DNA of 64,000 bases, taken from contig NZ_CP113089.1 in the NCBI RefSeq assembly GCF_026625045.1, positions 124,001 to 188,000 on the forward strand. Direction: 5' to 3'. The first letter of the stretch is position 1; every line of letters starts with the position of its first letter. This stretch comes from Microcella daejeonensis. Its GTDB lineage: Bacteria > Actinomycetota > Actinomycetes > Actinomycetales > Microbacteriaceae. This document shows positions 41,669-49,703 of this stretch, in pieces. Position numbers and translations under genes: made by a program. Below the pieces are notes generated by a model. It had not been told where the DNA came from. It searched no databases and worked only from the letters and a program-made list of their open reading frames with translations.

Positions 41669-41785
41669 GATTCACCCTTACGTCGCATTGAAAGAAAAAC
41701 TAGGCATCTGGCGCGGGCACGGTCTTCGTCAGACCGCTCGTCATCAGACGACGGTCCTGGACGGGACCAGCCCAGCGCACGCCAA
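41669..41785 (-). promoter_or_regulatory. rplU leader (possible r-protein regulatory RNA)
   Basis: An untranslated leader of about 117 nt from the predicted start near 41785 to the rplU GTG. It contains a CGGTCT/AGACCG hairpin and a T-rich segment (TTTTTC) before the ribosome-binding site. Structured L21 leaders are known elsewhere; a match to those is not shown. Confidence 0.35.
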
Positions 41786-41791
41786 CGGTCG

Positions 41792-41820
41792 AGCATACCT
41801 GATGAGGGATGCCCGGTCAA
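41792..41820 (-). promoter_or_regulatory. Strong sigma-70-type promoter of rplU-rpmA
   Basis: On the minus strand TTGACC (41820-41815), a 17-bp spacer and TATGCT (41797-41792). This is the best consensus promoter in the window. Confidence 0.75.
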
Positions 41821-41856
41821 AAGCCCCGGGAAGGCCTCGAGCCGTGACCCCCAGCT

Positions 41857-41862
41857 TACAAT
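41857..41862 (+). promoter_or_regulatory. -10 hexamer for leaderless DUF4031 gene
   Basis: TACAAT lies 7 nt before the ATG at 41870, with no Shine-Dalgarno sequence. Confidence 0.6.
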
Positions 41863-41869
41863 CCTTCGC

Positions 41870-42142
41870 ATGGCCGTGCTGATCGACGCCCCCGTCTGGC
41901 CCGCGCACGGCCGGCTCTGGGGGCACCTCGTGAGCGACCGCTCGCTCGAGGAGCTGCACGCCTTCGCGCGTGCGGCGGGCATCCCGGAGCGCGGATTCGA
42001 TCACGACCACTACGACTACCCGGAGAGCCGCTACGACGAGCTCGTGGCGCAGGGCGCCGAGCCGGTCAGCGGAAAGGAGCTCGTGGCCCGCCTGAGCGCT
42101 TCGGGCCTGCGGGTCGCGCAGCGCGACAAGCGGCCGAGGTAG
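41870..42142 (+). CDS. DUF4031 domain protein
   Basis: A 90-aa protein matching the small DUF4031 family of actinobacteria (begins MAVLIDAPVWPAHGRLWGHL). It has a conserved FDHDHYDYPESRYDELVAQGA segment at about 43-63 and a basic C-terminus. The function is unknown. It appears leaderless after TACAAT and is divergent from rplU. It converges on the 487-aa propeller-like gene, with 28 nt between stops. Confidence 0.85.
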   Translation: MAVLIDAPVWPAHGRLWGHLVSDRSLEELHAFARAAGIPERGFDHDHYDYPESRYDELVAQGAEPVSGKELVARLSASGLRVAQRDKRPR

Positions 42143-42170
42143 CCGCGGGCGCCCGGCGGCACCGGCCCCG

Positions 42171-43634
42171 CTACCAGGCCGGGGCGAAGCCCTCCAGGGT
42201 GCGCACGACCGCGCCGGTCGCGACCTCGATGACGGCGATCGTCACGGAGGTCGGCTGCGGGTCGACGATGCGGTCGTCGCTCACGGCCTCGTCGAGCACG
42301 GGGGTGACCTCGATCGCGACGTACTGGTCGTTCGGGGCGAGGGCGAGATCGCCGAGGCTGCCCCGGTCGTCGATGGTGCGGGCGAGCAGCCGGGAGGCGC
42401 CGCCGCCGTCATCGGCGACGAGGAGCGTCGTGAAGCTGCCGTCGAGCGCGGCGACCGCGACCTTCTGCACGCGGAGCCCCTGGGCGGTCACGAGCGTCTC
42501 GCCCGCGAACACGACGTCTCCCTCGAAGAGCGAGGGGTTGATGCGCTCCTCCTCCCCCGAGGCGAGATCGAGCAGCACGCCGCCGAAGTCGTCGGAGGCC
42601 GACAGCGATCCGCCGTCGCTCGAAGGGCCGTAGACCTCGCGGTAGTCGCCGAGGGGCAGCGGCGGGGTGCCCGCCTCGGGGTCGACCTGCACGAGCACGC
42701 CGTCGAGGGTGTGGGCGAGCATCCCGGTGCCCGACCCCGCAAACCACGCGTCGCGCACCCGCAGCAGCGCTCCGTCGAGCCCCGCGACGGGCTGCACCTC
42801 GCGCGCACCGCCGAGGTCGAGGGTCACGAGCGACTGCTGGAACTCGCCCTCGCCCGCGGGCACGCCGACGCTCGTCAGCACGAGCGCCGCCGTCGTGCCC
42901 GCCGGCGAGGCGATGACCGACTCCACGCGCACCGGCGAGGGCAGCCGCACCTCCTCGGTGCGGCCCGAGTCGAGGTTCACGATCTCGATGAGGCTCGCCC
43001 CCTCGTCGGGCGCCTCGTCGCCGAGAGCGGCATCCGGGGCATCGCGGGCCACGAGAAGCGCGTTCTCGACGAGGGCGAACCGCTGGATGCCTGGCGCCGA
43101 GTAGAGCACGTCACCGCGCCCCGCTCCCTCGATGCCGGCGCGCAGCACCTCGTCGGTCTCCTCGCCGCGGTCGAGGTAAAGCAGCTCGCCGTCGGGCGTC
43201 GTGAAGCGGTGCTCCATGGTGCCGGCGACCGTGCGGCCGGGGGCCGTGACCTCCTCGACGCGCACCGTGTACTCGGTGCTCCAGGCGAGGCGGTCGAGGA
43301 ACTGGACCGTCACGAGCTCGTTCTGCACGGTGACCGCGATCTCGGCCGCCGGCTCGACGCTCACCTGCGCGGGGTCGATCGCGTCCACGGGCTGGTTGGC
43401 GAACAGGCGCAGCTGCTGGCCGGGCTGCTCGACGGCGCGCGCGGCGTCGATCTGCGCGGTGGAGAGCTTGGGGCCCTGGAACGCCCCGAGGATGAGGAAG
43501 ACGGCGCCGACGAGCGAGAGGCCCGCGACGAGCATCCAGAACCGGGTGCGGAACCGCCGCTCGGCCCGATCGTCGCGCAGGCGCCGGCTGTGCTCGGCGA
43601 CCCGCTCGAGCTTCTCAGAAGAGGTACGGCTCAC
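42171..43634 (-). CDS. Membrane-anchored beta-rich (propeller-like) protein
   Basis: A 487-aa protein with a charged N-terminus (1-30), a membrane helix (about 32-52) and an extracytoplasmic part. Residues 70-150 resemble an Ig-like/SbsA-type domain (EYTVRVEEVTAPGRTVAGTM). The rest has repeated short beta motifs such as SLIEIVNLDSGR, SLVTLDLGGAREV and GVLLDLASGEEER, suggesting a beta-propeller. There are no catalytic residues I can name. The start overlaps the 3' end of the TIGR03943 gene by 20 nt, so it belongs with that permease pair. Confidence 0.7.
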   Translation of the reverse strand: MSRTSSEKLERVAEHSRRLRDDRAERRFRTRFWMLVAGLSLVGAVFLILGAFQGPKLSTAQIDAARAVEQPGQQLRLFANQPVDAIDPAQVSVEPAAEIAVTVQNELVTVQFLDRLAWSTEYTVRVEEVTAPGRTVAGTMEHRFTTPDGELLYLDRGEETDEVLRAGIEGAGRGDVLYSAPGIQRFALVENALLVARDAPDAALGDEAPDEGASLIEIVNLDSGRTEEVRLPSPVRVESVIASPAGTTAALVLTSVGVPAGEGEFQQSLVTLDLGGAREVQPVAGLDGALLRVRDAWFAGSGTGMLAHTLDGVLVQVDPEAGTPPLPLGDYREVYGPSSDGGSLSASDDFGGVLLDLASGEEERINPSLFEGDVVFAGETLVTAQGLRVQKVAVAALDGSFTTLLVADDGGGASRLLARTIDDRGSLGDLALAPNDQYVAIEVTPVLDEAVSDDRIVDPQPTSVTIAVIEVATGAVVRTLEGFAPAW

Positions 43635-44448
43635 GCGGCTGCTCCACCGCCTCGACGCCCGAGGGCTCGATGACGATCGGCTGCAGGCTCTGCGCGCTGG
43701 GGTTCGAGACGAACTCGCCCGAGACGCTCACCCAGCTGTCGACGGGGAACTGCTCCTGCCACCCCGGCAGGTGCACGGGGACGCCGAGCGGCTGGGCGTC
43801 GACCGCGCAGCAGGTGATCGAGAAGCGGGAGACGTAGAAGACGTTCTCGGGATCGTCGGCGTCGGGCGAGACGAAGCCGACGAGGTCGGTCACCGGCTTG
43901 TCGGCGAAGAAGCCCAGATCGCTCGTCTGGCGCAGGATGCCCGCCCACTCCCGCACGGTGAACCGGGCCACCGCGGCCGCATCGGCGTTCTGCGCCTCGT
44001 CGAGCGCCTGCACGTCGGCGGCCGTCGCGTTGATCTCGCGCTGCTCGGCCGTCGCCGTGCTGAGCGTCGCGGGGGGCAGCAGCACCATGCCGAGCACGAA
44101 GAGCCCGGCGACGCCGGCGGCCGTGAGGCCCAGGGCGCGCTCCCGGCGCCGCGGCAGGGGATCGTGGTCGTGGGGCTCGGCGTGATCGTGGCCCTGGCCG
44201 TCGTGGGCGGCGAGGAGGTCGACGGATCCGGGCGGGCGCTGCAGGGCATCCCGCCGCTGCACGACGGCGCGCGCCGCGATCGCGGCGACGACGAGCACGA
44301 GGGCGACGATCGCCATAGCCACGGTGAAGAGCACGTACCGCGGGTGGATGTAGAGCACCAGCTGGCCCGAGGCCGCGAGCCACAGCGCGACGGCCGAGAT
44401 CGTGCCGATGAGCGCGATGCCGCGCCAGGTCTGAACGCTACGCCACAT
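43615..44448 (-). CDS. TIGR03943 family membrane protein
   Basis: A 277-aa partner of UPF0718 permeases (cf. YcgQ/YcgR of Bacillus). Hydrophobic helices lie at about 10-28, 38-60 and 105-128. Between the second and third is a His/Asp-rich loop (His82, 87, 89, 93, 95; core GHDHAEPHDHD), suggesting metal binding. The C-terminal domain (about 160-277) has ITCCAVDAQPLGVPV with Cys213-Cys214, the family signature. It overlaps the permease gene by 11 nt upstream and the propeller-like gene downstream. Confidence 0.85.
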   Translation of the reverse strand: MWRSVQTWRGIALIGTISAVALWLAASGQLVLYIHPRYVLFTVAMAIVALVLVVAAIAARAVVQRRDALQRPPGSVDLLAAHDGQGHDHAEPHDHDPLPRRRERALGLTAAGVAGLFVLGMVLLPPATLSTATAEQREINATAADVQALDEAQNADAAAVARFTVREWAGILRQTSDLGFFADKPVTDLVGFVSPDADDPENVFYVSRFSITCCAVDAQPLGVPVHLPGWQEQFPVDSWVSVSGEFVSNPSAQSLQPIVIEPSGVEAVEQPREPYLF

Positions 44449-45478
44449 AGTTCACCACCAGTCCGAGGGCCGCGCTGAGCAGACCGACCACCACCGTGAC
44501 CTGCACGAGCGTGCGCGTGGAGTAGGTGGTGCGCATGAGCGCGAGCATCTTGATGTCGATGATCGGACCGAACACGAGGAAGGTCACGATCGAGCCGGGG
44601 AGGAAGGTCGAGGCGAAGGGCAGGATGAAGAAGGCGTCGACGTTCGAGCAGACCGAGATGACGAAGGCGAGCACCATCATCGCCAGCACGCTGAACAGCG
44701 GGTCGCTGCCGAGGGCGACGAGCACGTCGCGCGGCACCGCCACCTGGATGGCCCCTGCGACGACCGCGCCGATCACGAGGGCGGGCATGAGGATGCTCGT
44801 CTCGCGCACGAACAGGTCGAGCGTCTGCCCGCCCCGGCTGCGCGTCACCGCGGCCTCGTCGACGCGGCACTCCTCGGCGAAGCGATCGGTGAGGAGCGAC
44901 TCGGGGTCGGGGTGCTGCGAGAACAGCCAGCCGAGCACGTTCGCTATGAGGAACCCGCCCAGCAGGCGCGCGACGAGGATGCCGTCGTCGAAGCCGAAGG
45001 CCGCGTGCGTCGTGAGGATCGTGACGGGGTTGAGGATGGGCGCCGCGAGCAGGAACACCATGCTCTCGGGCACCGTGAAGCCCTTGCGCACGAGCCCGCG
45101 GGCGAGCGGCACGTTGCCGCACTCGCACACCGGGAGGAACATGCCGAACAGCGAGATGACCGCCCGCCTGCCCCACGGGTTCCTCGGCAGGATGCGCATG
45201 AGCCAGGTCTCGGGGATCCAGACCTGCACGAGGATCGACAGCGCGATGCCGAGCACGATGAACGGCAGCGACTCGATGATGACGCTCGTGGCGAGCGTGA
45301 TCAGATCCTGCGCGGCGTCGGGCAGGGGCGCGTCGCCGCTCTCGGCGGTCACCGCCCGCAGGCCGACGATCGCGAGGATGCCCAGCACGCCGAGCCCCGC
45401 CGCCACGACATGACGGGGCCCCCAGCGGCGCCCTGCCGCAGCAGGACGTCGCGAGGGGGCCTCGGCAGCGCGGGTCAT
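44438..45478 (-). CDS. UPF0718 family permease
   Basis: A 346-aa polytopic membrane protein of the UPF0718/DUF318 permease family (YcgR/YraQ type). The paired-cysteine motif CECGNVPLARG (Cys118, Cys120) and the LLAAPILNPVTI and SVCSNVDAFFILPFAS segments are family hallmarks, giving eight or more helices. With the TIGR03943 protein it likely forms a transporter of unknown substrate; His and Cys motifs hint at a metal or metalloid. The ATG at 45478 lies only 10 nt after the rne stop. The longer upstream frame is a shadow of rne. Confidence 0.85.
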   Translation of the reverse strand: MTRAAEAPSRRPAAAGRRWGPRHVVAAGLGVLGILAIVGLRAVTAESGDAPLPDAAQDLITLATSVIIESLPFIVLGIALSILVQVWIPETWLMRILPRNPWGRRAVISLFGMFLPVCECGNVPLARGLVRKGFTVPESMVFLLAAPILNPVTILTTHAAFGFDDGILVARLLGGFLIANVLGWLFSQHPDPESLLTDRFAEECRVDEAAVTRSRGGQTLDLFVRETSILMPALVIGAVVAGAIQVAVPRDVLVALGSDPLFSVLAMMVLAFVISVCSNVDAFFILPFASTFLPGSIVTFLVFGPIIDIKMLALMRTTYSTRTLVQVTVVVGLLSAALGLVVNYVA

Positions 45479-45488
45479 GACGGTCGGA

Positions 45489-48263
45489 TCAACCCTGCTG
45501 CTCGCTGCCGGCGGTGCTGATCGTGCCGCTCGACACCCGGCGCGAGGCGCGCTTGCGCGTGCCGGGAGCGGGCGGCTCGGGCAGGGCCTCGAGCACCGAG
45601 CCGAGCAGCTGCTCGGCGTCGACCGGGTCGAGCTTCTGCCGCGAGCGCGCGACCGGGGGCACCGGGATGTCGAGGATCGCGACGTCGGCGTCGGCCGGGC
45701 CGGCCGTGGTCGCCGGGGCGGCCTCGGAGCGCTCCGGGGTCGGCGCGGTCGCGGATCCGGCGGGAGCGTCGGCGCGGGTCGTGCCGGCCTGGGAGCGGCG
45801 CGAGCCGCGGCGGCCGCCGCGCGAGGAGCGGGGCTGCTCGGAGGAGGCGGCGGGCTCGGCCGGGGCATCCCCCCGCTCGGTCGCGGCCTCGGCGGACGAC
45901 CCGGTGGTCGCCGCGGGCGCGGGCTGCTCGACGGGCGCCGCGGCGGGCGCGGGCTGCTCGGCGGCCGGCGTCGCGGCGGGGTGGTCGTGGTGCACGGTCT
46001 TCGCGGCGATGCTCGCGAGGGCCTTGCTCACGTCCTCCGTGATGGCGTGCGTGCCCGTGTGGGTCGACGGCGTGCTGCGGCCGCCGCTCTGGCCGCGCTG
46101 CGCGCCGCCGGCGGAGCCGGAGCGCTCGCCCCCACGACCGCCGCGACCCCCGCGGGAGGAGCCGTTGCCGTTGCCCGAGTCGGCGCCGCGGTGCTTCGCG
46201 ACGGGGTCGTGGTGCACGATGACCCCGCGGCCGGCGCAGACGTCGCAGTTCTCGCTGAAGGTCTCGAGCAGGCCGAGGCCCAGGCGCTTGCGCGTCATCT
46301 GCACGAGTCCGAGGCTCGTCACCTCGGCGACCTGGTGCTTGGTGCGGTCGCGGCTCAGGCACTCGACCAGGCGGCGCAGCACGAGGTCGCGGTTCGACTC
46401 GAGCACCATGTCGATGAAGTCGACGACGATGATGCCGCCGATGTCGCGCAGCCGCAGCTGGCGCACGATCTCCTCGGCGGCCTCGAGGTTGTTCTTCGTG
46501 ACCGTCTCCTCGAGGTTGCCGCCCGAGCCGACGAACTTGCCGGTGTTGACGTCGACGACCGTCATCGCCTCGGTGCGGTCGATGACGAGCGAGCCGCCCG
46601 AGGGCAGCCAGACCTTGCGCTCGAGCGCCTTCTCGATCTGCTCGGAGATTCGGTACTCGTCGAAGGGGTCGTGGTCGCCCTCGTACTTCTGCACGCGGTC
46701 GAGCAGGTCGGGGGCCACGCCGCGGAGGTAGCTCTCGATCGTCTGCTGGGCGTCCGTGCCGTGGATGACCATGGAGCGGAAGTCCTCGTTGAAGACGTCG
46801 CGCACGATCTTGACCAGCAGGTCGGGCTCGCTGTGCAGCAGGGCCGGCTGGTTGGAGTTGTGGTTCTCGACCTGCCGCGAGATCTCGGCCCACTGGCTGG
46901 TGAGGCGGTTGACGTCGAGCGTCAGCTGCTCCTCGGTGGCGCCCTCGGCCGCGGTGCGCACGATCACGCCGACGTTCTCGGGCAGCACCTCCTTGAGGAT
47001 CTTCTTGAGGCGCGCGCGCTCGGTGTCGGGCAGCTTGCGGCTGATGCCGCTCATCGAGCCGTTCGGCACGTAGACGAGGTAGCGGCCGGGCAGGCTCACC
47101 TGGCTGGTGAGGCGGGCGCCCTTGTGCCCGATCGGATCCTTCGTGACCTGCACGAGCACCCGGTCGCCGGGCTTGAGCGCGAGCTCGATGCGGCGGGGCT
47201 GGTTCTTCTCACCCTCGGCCTGCGCGGCATCCCAGTCGACCTCGCCGGAGTAGAGCACGGCGTTGCGGCCGCGCCCGATGTCGACGAAGGCCGCCTCCAT
47301 GCTCGGCAGCACGTTCTGCACGCGGCCGAGGTAGACGTTGCCGATGAGGCTCGACTCGCTCGACCGGGCGACGTAGTGCTCGACGAGGACGCTGTCCTCC
47401 AGCACGCCGATCTGGATGCGGCCGTCCTTCGAGCGCACGACCATCTCGCGGTCGACGCTCTCGCGGCGGGCGAGGAACTCGGCCTCGGTGACGACGGGAC
47501 GTCGACGGCCCGCGTCGCGGCCGTCGCGACGGCGCTGCTTCTTCGCCTCGAGACGCGTGGAGCCCTTGATGCGCTGGGGCTCGGTGATCGGCTCGGGAGC
47601 GCGGCGCTCGCGGGGCTCCCGCGGCTGGCGGCGCTCGGAGATGCGCTCGGCCCGCTCGGCCCGCTCATCGCGGCCCTCGCGGTTCTCCCCCTCGGCGGCA
47701 CCACCGCGGGTGCGGCGCGAGCGCGAACGGCGACGGCTCGTGCCGACGCCCTCCTCGGCCTCGGCGTCGTCGTCATCGCCGCGGTCGTCGAACGACCGCG
47801 CCGGGCCGGAGCCGGGCAGCGGGGCGAGGTACTCCACCGGGGGCGCGTAGAACAGCAGGGAGGTCGTGCTCTCGGGCTTGAGCGTCGGGAAGGGGCTCGC
47901 GGCGGGCTGCTCGGGAGCGGGCTGCTCGGCGGGCTGCTCGGCGGCGGGCTCGGGCTCGGCGGGCTGCGCGGCTGCCGGCTCGGCGGCGGGCTGCTCGGCG
48001 GCCGGCTCCGACTGCGGGGCGGCGGGCTGCTGGGCGGCAGGCTGCTCGGGCGCGGATTCCGCGACGGGCTCGGCGGGCGCCGATGCGGTGACGGGATGCT
48101 CGGCGGGAGCATCCATCACCGGCGACGCCGGCGTCTCGGCGGGCTCGTGCTCGCCGGCACCCGGCTCGGCGACCGCCGCGGGGGCGTCGGCCTTGCGGCG
48201 GGAGCGCCCCTTGAAGATGCGGGTGCGCTTGATCGGTCCTTTTTCGGTGTCGTCCTTCACCAT
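45489..48263 (-). CDS. rne: Ribonuclease E/G
   Basis: A 924-aa endoribonuclease for mRNA decay and rRNA/tRNA processing. It has a long Ala/Glu/Pro-rich N-terminal extension (1-260), an S1 domain (about 310-390), and the DNase I-like catalytic part with the acidic motif VDFIDM near 613. A Zn-link CDVC is near 675, and a C-terminal low-complexity Ala/Pro/Gly tail follows. The core is flanked by disordered arms on both sides, typical of actinobacterial RNase E. The ATG at 48263 (MVKDDTEKGPIKR) with GAGGAG upstream is preferred to the ATG at 48281. Confidence 0.95.
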   Translation of the reverse strand: MVKDDTEKGPIKRTRIFKGRSRRKADAPAAVAEPGAGEHEPAETPASPVMDAPAEHPVTASAPAEPVAESAPEQPAAQQPAAPQSEPAAEQPAAEPAAAQPAEPEPAAEQPAEQPAPEQPAASPFPTLKPESTTSLLFYAPPVEYLAPLPGSGPARSFDDRGDDDDAEAEEGVGTSRRRSRSRRTRGGAAEGENREGRDERAERAERISERRQPREPRERRAPEPITEPQRIKGSTRLEAKKQRRRDGRDAGRRRPVVTEAEFLARRESVDREMVVRSKDGRIQIGVLEDSVLVEHYVARSSESSLIGNVYLGRVQNVLPSMEAAFVDIGRGRNAVLYSGEVDWDAAQAEGEKNQPRRIELALKPGDRVLVQVTKDPIGHKGARLTSQVSLPGRYLVYVPNGSMSGISRKLPDTERARLKKILKEVLPENVGVIVRTAAEGATEEQLTLDVNRLTSQWAEISRQVENHNSNQPALLHSEPDLLVKIVRDVFNEDFRSMVIHGTDAQQTIESYLRGVAPDLLDRVQKYEGDHDPFDEYRISEQIEKALERKVWLPSGGSLVIDRTEAMTVVDVNTGKFVGSGGNLEETVTKNNLEAAEEIVRQLRLRDIGGIIVVDFIDMVLESNRDLVLRRLVECLSRDRTKHQVAEVTSLGLVQMTRKRLGLGLLETFSENCDVCAGRGVIVHHDPVAKHRGADSGNGNGSSRGGRGGRGGERSGSAGGAQRGQSGGRSTPSTHTGTHAITEDVSKALASIAAKTVHHDHPAATPAAEQPAPAAAPVEQPAPAATTGSSAEAATERGDAPAEPAASSEQPRSSRGGRRGSRRSQAGTTRADAPAGSATAPTPERSEAAPATTAGPADADVAILDIPVPPVARSRQKLDPVDAEQLLGSVLEALPEPPAPGTRKRASRRVSSGTISTAGSEQQG

Positions 48264-48605
48264 CGCTGGTGCACTCCTCAACCGCCCGGGCCGCGCCCGG
48301 TGCGGGAATTCTCCGGCGTCGGAGCGCGAGGCGCTCCTCCGCGAAACTCTTCTGTTGTCGAGCCGCGGCCCCCCGGTTCGGGTCGGGCGCGGGCCCTATC
48401 GCGCTCTGTCACAGCGCCTGCTCGGAACTGGCTATCCGACGATCGCGACCTGGTGCCGCGGTGCTGGCCCGGAGTACCCGGAAAGCTTCTTCGGCGATCG
48501 TCGTGAGCGCGGCTGACGACGACTGCTGCTCGATTATCGCACGAGGAGCGACGCGGCCTCGGCGCGACCCGCACGAGACGCCCCGGCGACCCGGTCGCGA
48601 CGACC

Positions 48606-48696
48606 CGTGCACGAATGCAGGAACCGCTCGGCGCGTCGCCGCCGGGGAGGCGGCGACACGCCGAGCGACGGCCCGGGGCTCCTGCATTCGTGCACG
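48606..48696. repeat. Nested 91-nt palindromic element
   Basis: The outer arms CGTGCACGAATGCAGGA (48606-48622) and TCCTGCATTCGTGCACG (48680-48696) are perfect complements. Inner arms at 48626-48643 and 48649-48666 (GCTCGGCGCGTCGCCGCC against its complement) match at 17 of 18 positions around loop GGGGA. It is too elaborate for a simple terminator. Confidence 0.8.
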
Positions 48697-48701
48697 CTCC
48701 A

Positions 48702-48771
48702 GGGCGGCGGCGCGTCGGGTGCGGAGGGCGCGTCGAGGGCGGCGGCGCGTCGGCCGCGGAGGGCGCCTCGA
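48702..48771. repeat. Two 35-bp direct repeats
   Basis: The units 48702-48736 and 48737-48771 both begin GGGCGGCGGCGCGTCGG and differ at about four positions. They follow the nested palindrome directly. Confidence 0.7.
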
Positions 48772-48832
48772 GGACGCCCGGAGCCCGAGCGGGAGCCGGA
48801 GCCCGAGCGCGGGCCCGGCGCGGCGGGTGGGC

Positions 48833-49255
48833 TCAGTCGAACCAGAGTGCGAGCTCGCGCGCGGCCGACTCGGGCGAGTCGCTGCCGTGGACGAGGTTCT
48901 GCTGCACCTTGAGGCCCCAGTCGCGGCCGAGATCGCCGCGGATGGTGCCGGGCGCGGCGGTGGTCGGGTCGGTCGTTCCGGCGAGCGAGCGGAAGCCCTC
49001 GATCACCCGGTGCCCGGCGACGCGCGCCGCGACGACGGGGCCCGACTCCATGAACTCGACGAGCGGCTCGTAGAAGGGCTTGCCCTCGTGCTCGGCGTAG
49101 TGCTGCGCGAGGAGCGCGCGGTCGGCCTGCACCATGCGCAGGTCGACGATCTGGTAGCCCTTCGCCTCGATGCGGGCGAGGATCCGGCCCGTCAGGTTGC
49201 GGGCGACCCCGTCGGGCTTGACGAGGACGAGGGTCTCTTCGATGGACGTGGTCAT
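48833..49255 (-). CDS. ndk: Nucleoside-diphosphate kinase
   Basis: A 140-aa enzyme that transfers the gamma-phosphate between nucleotides through a phospho-histidine. The active His123 lies in [12 protein letters not shown], and the N-terminal [13 protein letters not shown] signature is present. GGGAGG lies upstream of the ATG. It is 73 nt from the DUF4233 gene, possibly the end of the ileS-folC unit. Confidence 0.98.
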   Translation of the reverse strand: MTTSIEETLVLVKPDGVARNLTGRILARIEAKGYQIVDLRMVQADRALLAQHYAEHEGKPFYEPLVEFMESGPVVAARVAGHRVIEGFRSLAGTTDPTTAAPGTIRGDLGRDWGLKVQQNLVHGSDSPESAARELALWFD

Positions 49256-49328
49256 GGGTGCCTCCCGGCGGTAGAAGTCGACGTATGCGTTTCGGGGAAT
49301 GGAGACGGATCGGTGGGACGAGGACGGG

Positions 49329-49703
49329 TCAGGGGGCGCGCTTGGCGGCGTCGAGCTGCCGGCCCTTCACGAGCGCCCAGATCCAGAAGCCGACGAAGAT
49401 CGCCGCGGCGACCCCCGCGAGGATCTCGAGGAAGGCGGTCGCGAGCAGGACGACTTGCAGCCCGTGCCCGACCCACTGGCCCCAGGGGTAGCGCACGATG
49501 CGGGTCGCGAGGACGAGGAGGAGGATGAGCGCCGCTCCCCCGGTGAAGGCGACGACGGGCTCGACGACCCGCAGACCGAAGATGACGAGCATGCCGAAGA
49601 CGACGACGATGGCCTCGAGGATGAGGACGACGCTCAGCAGCGACTCGGTGGCGGAGCGCTCACGGCGCGGCGGGCGGGCGGGCGAAGCGGCGGATGCGGT
49701 CAC
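49329..49703 (-). CDS. DUF4233 membrane protein
   Basis: A 124-aa protein with a basic N-terminus (1-20) and three to four hydrophobic helices (about 24-46, 50-70, 80-117). It belongs to the DUF4233 family, which in actinobacteria sits between folC and ndk. The GTG at 49703 overlaps the folC stop (GTGA), preferred over an in-frame ATG at 49712. The function is unknown. Confidence 0.85.
   Translation of the reverse strand: MTASAASPARPPRRERSATESLLSVVLILEAIVVVFGMLVIFGLRVVEPVVAFTGGAALILLLVLATRIVRYPWGQWVGHGLQVVLLATAFLEILAGVAAAIFVGFWIWALVKGRQLDAAKRAP

Larger units (their letters stand above)
48264..48832. other. Gene-free 570-nt gap between rne and ndk
   Basis: No credible gene. It holds the rne promoter and leader, a large nested palindrome (48606-48696) and two 35-bp direct repeats (48702-48771). 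The short open frames over it follow the hairpin arms and look spurious. Confidence 0.65.

Noticed and set aside
45477..48506. 1009-codon open frame on the plus strand opposite rne
   Set aside because: A shadow frame from high GC and strong codon bias; low-complexity composition, no family motifs, and rne is certain on the other strand.
48278..48912. Short frames across the rne-ndk gap
   Set aside because: They follow the nested palindrome and direct repeats, with no codon or family support.
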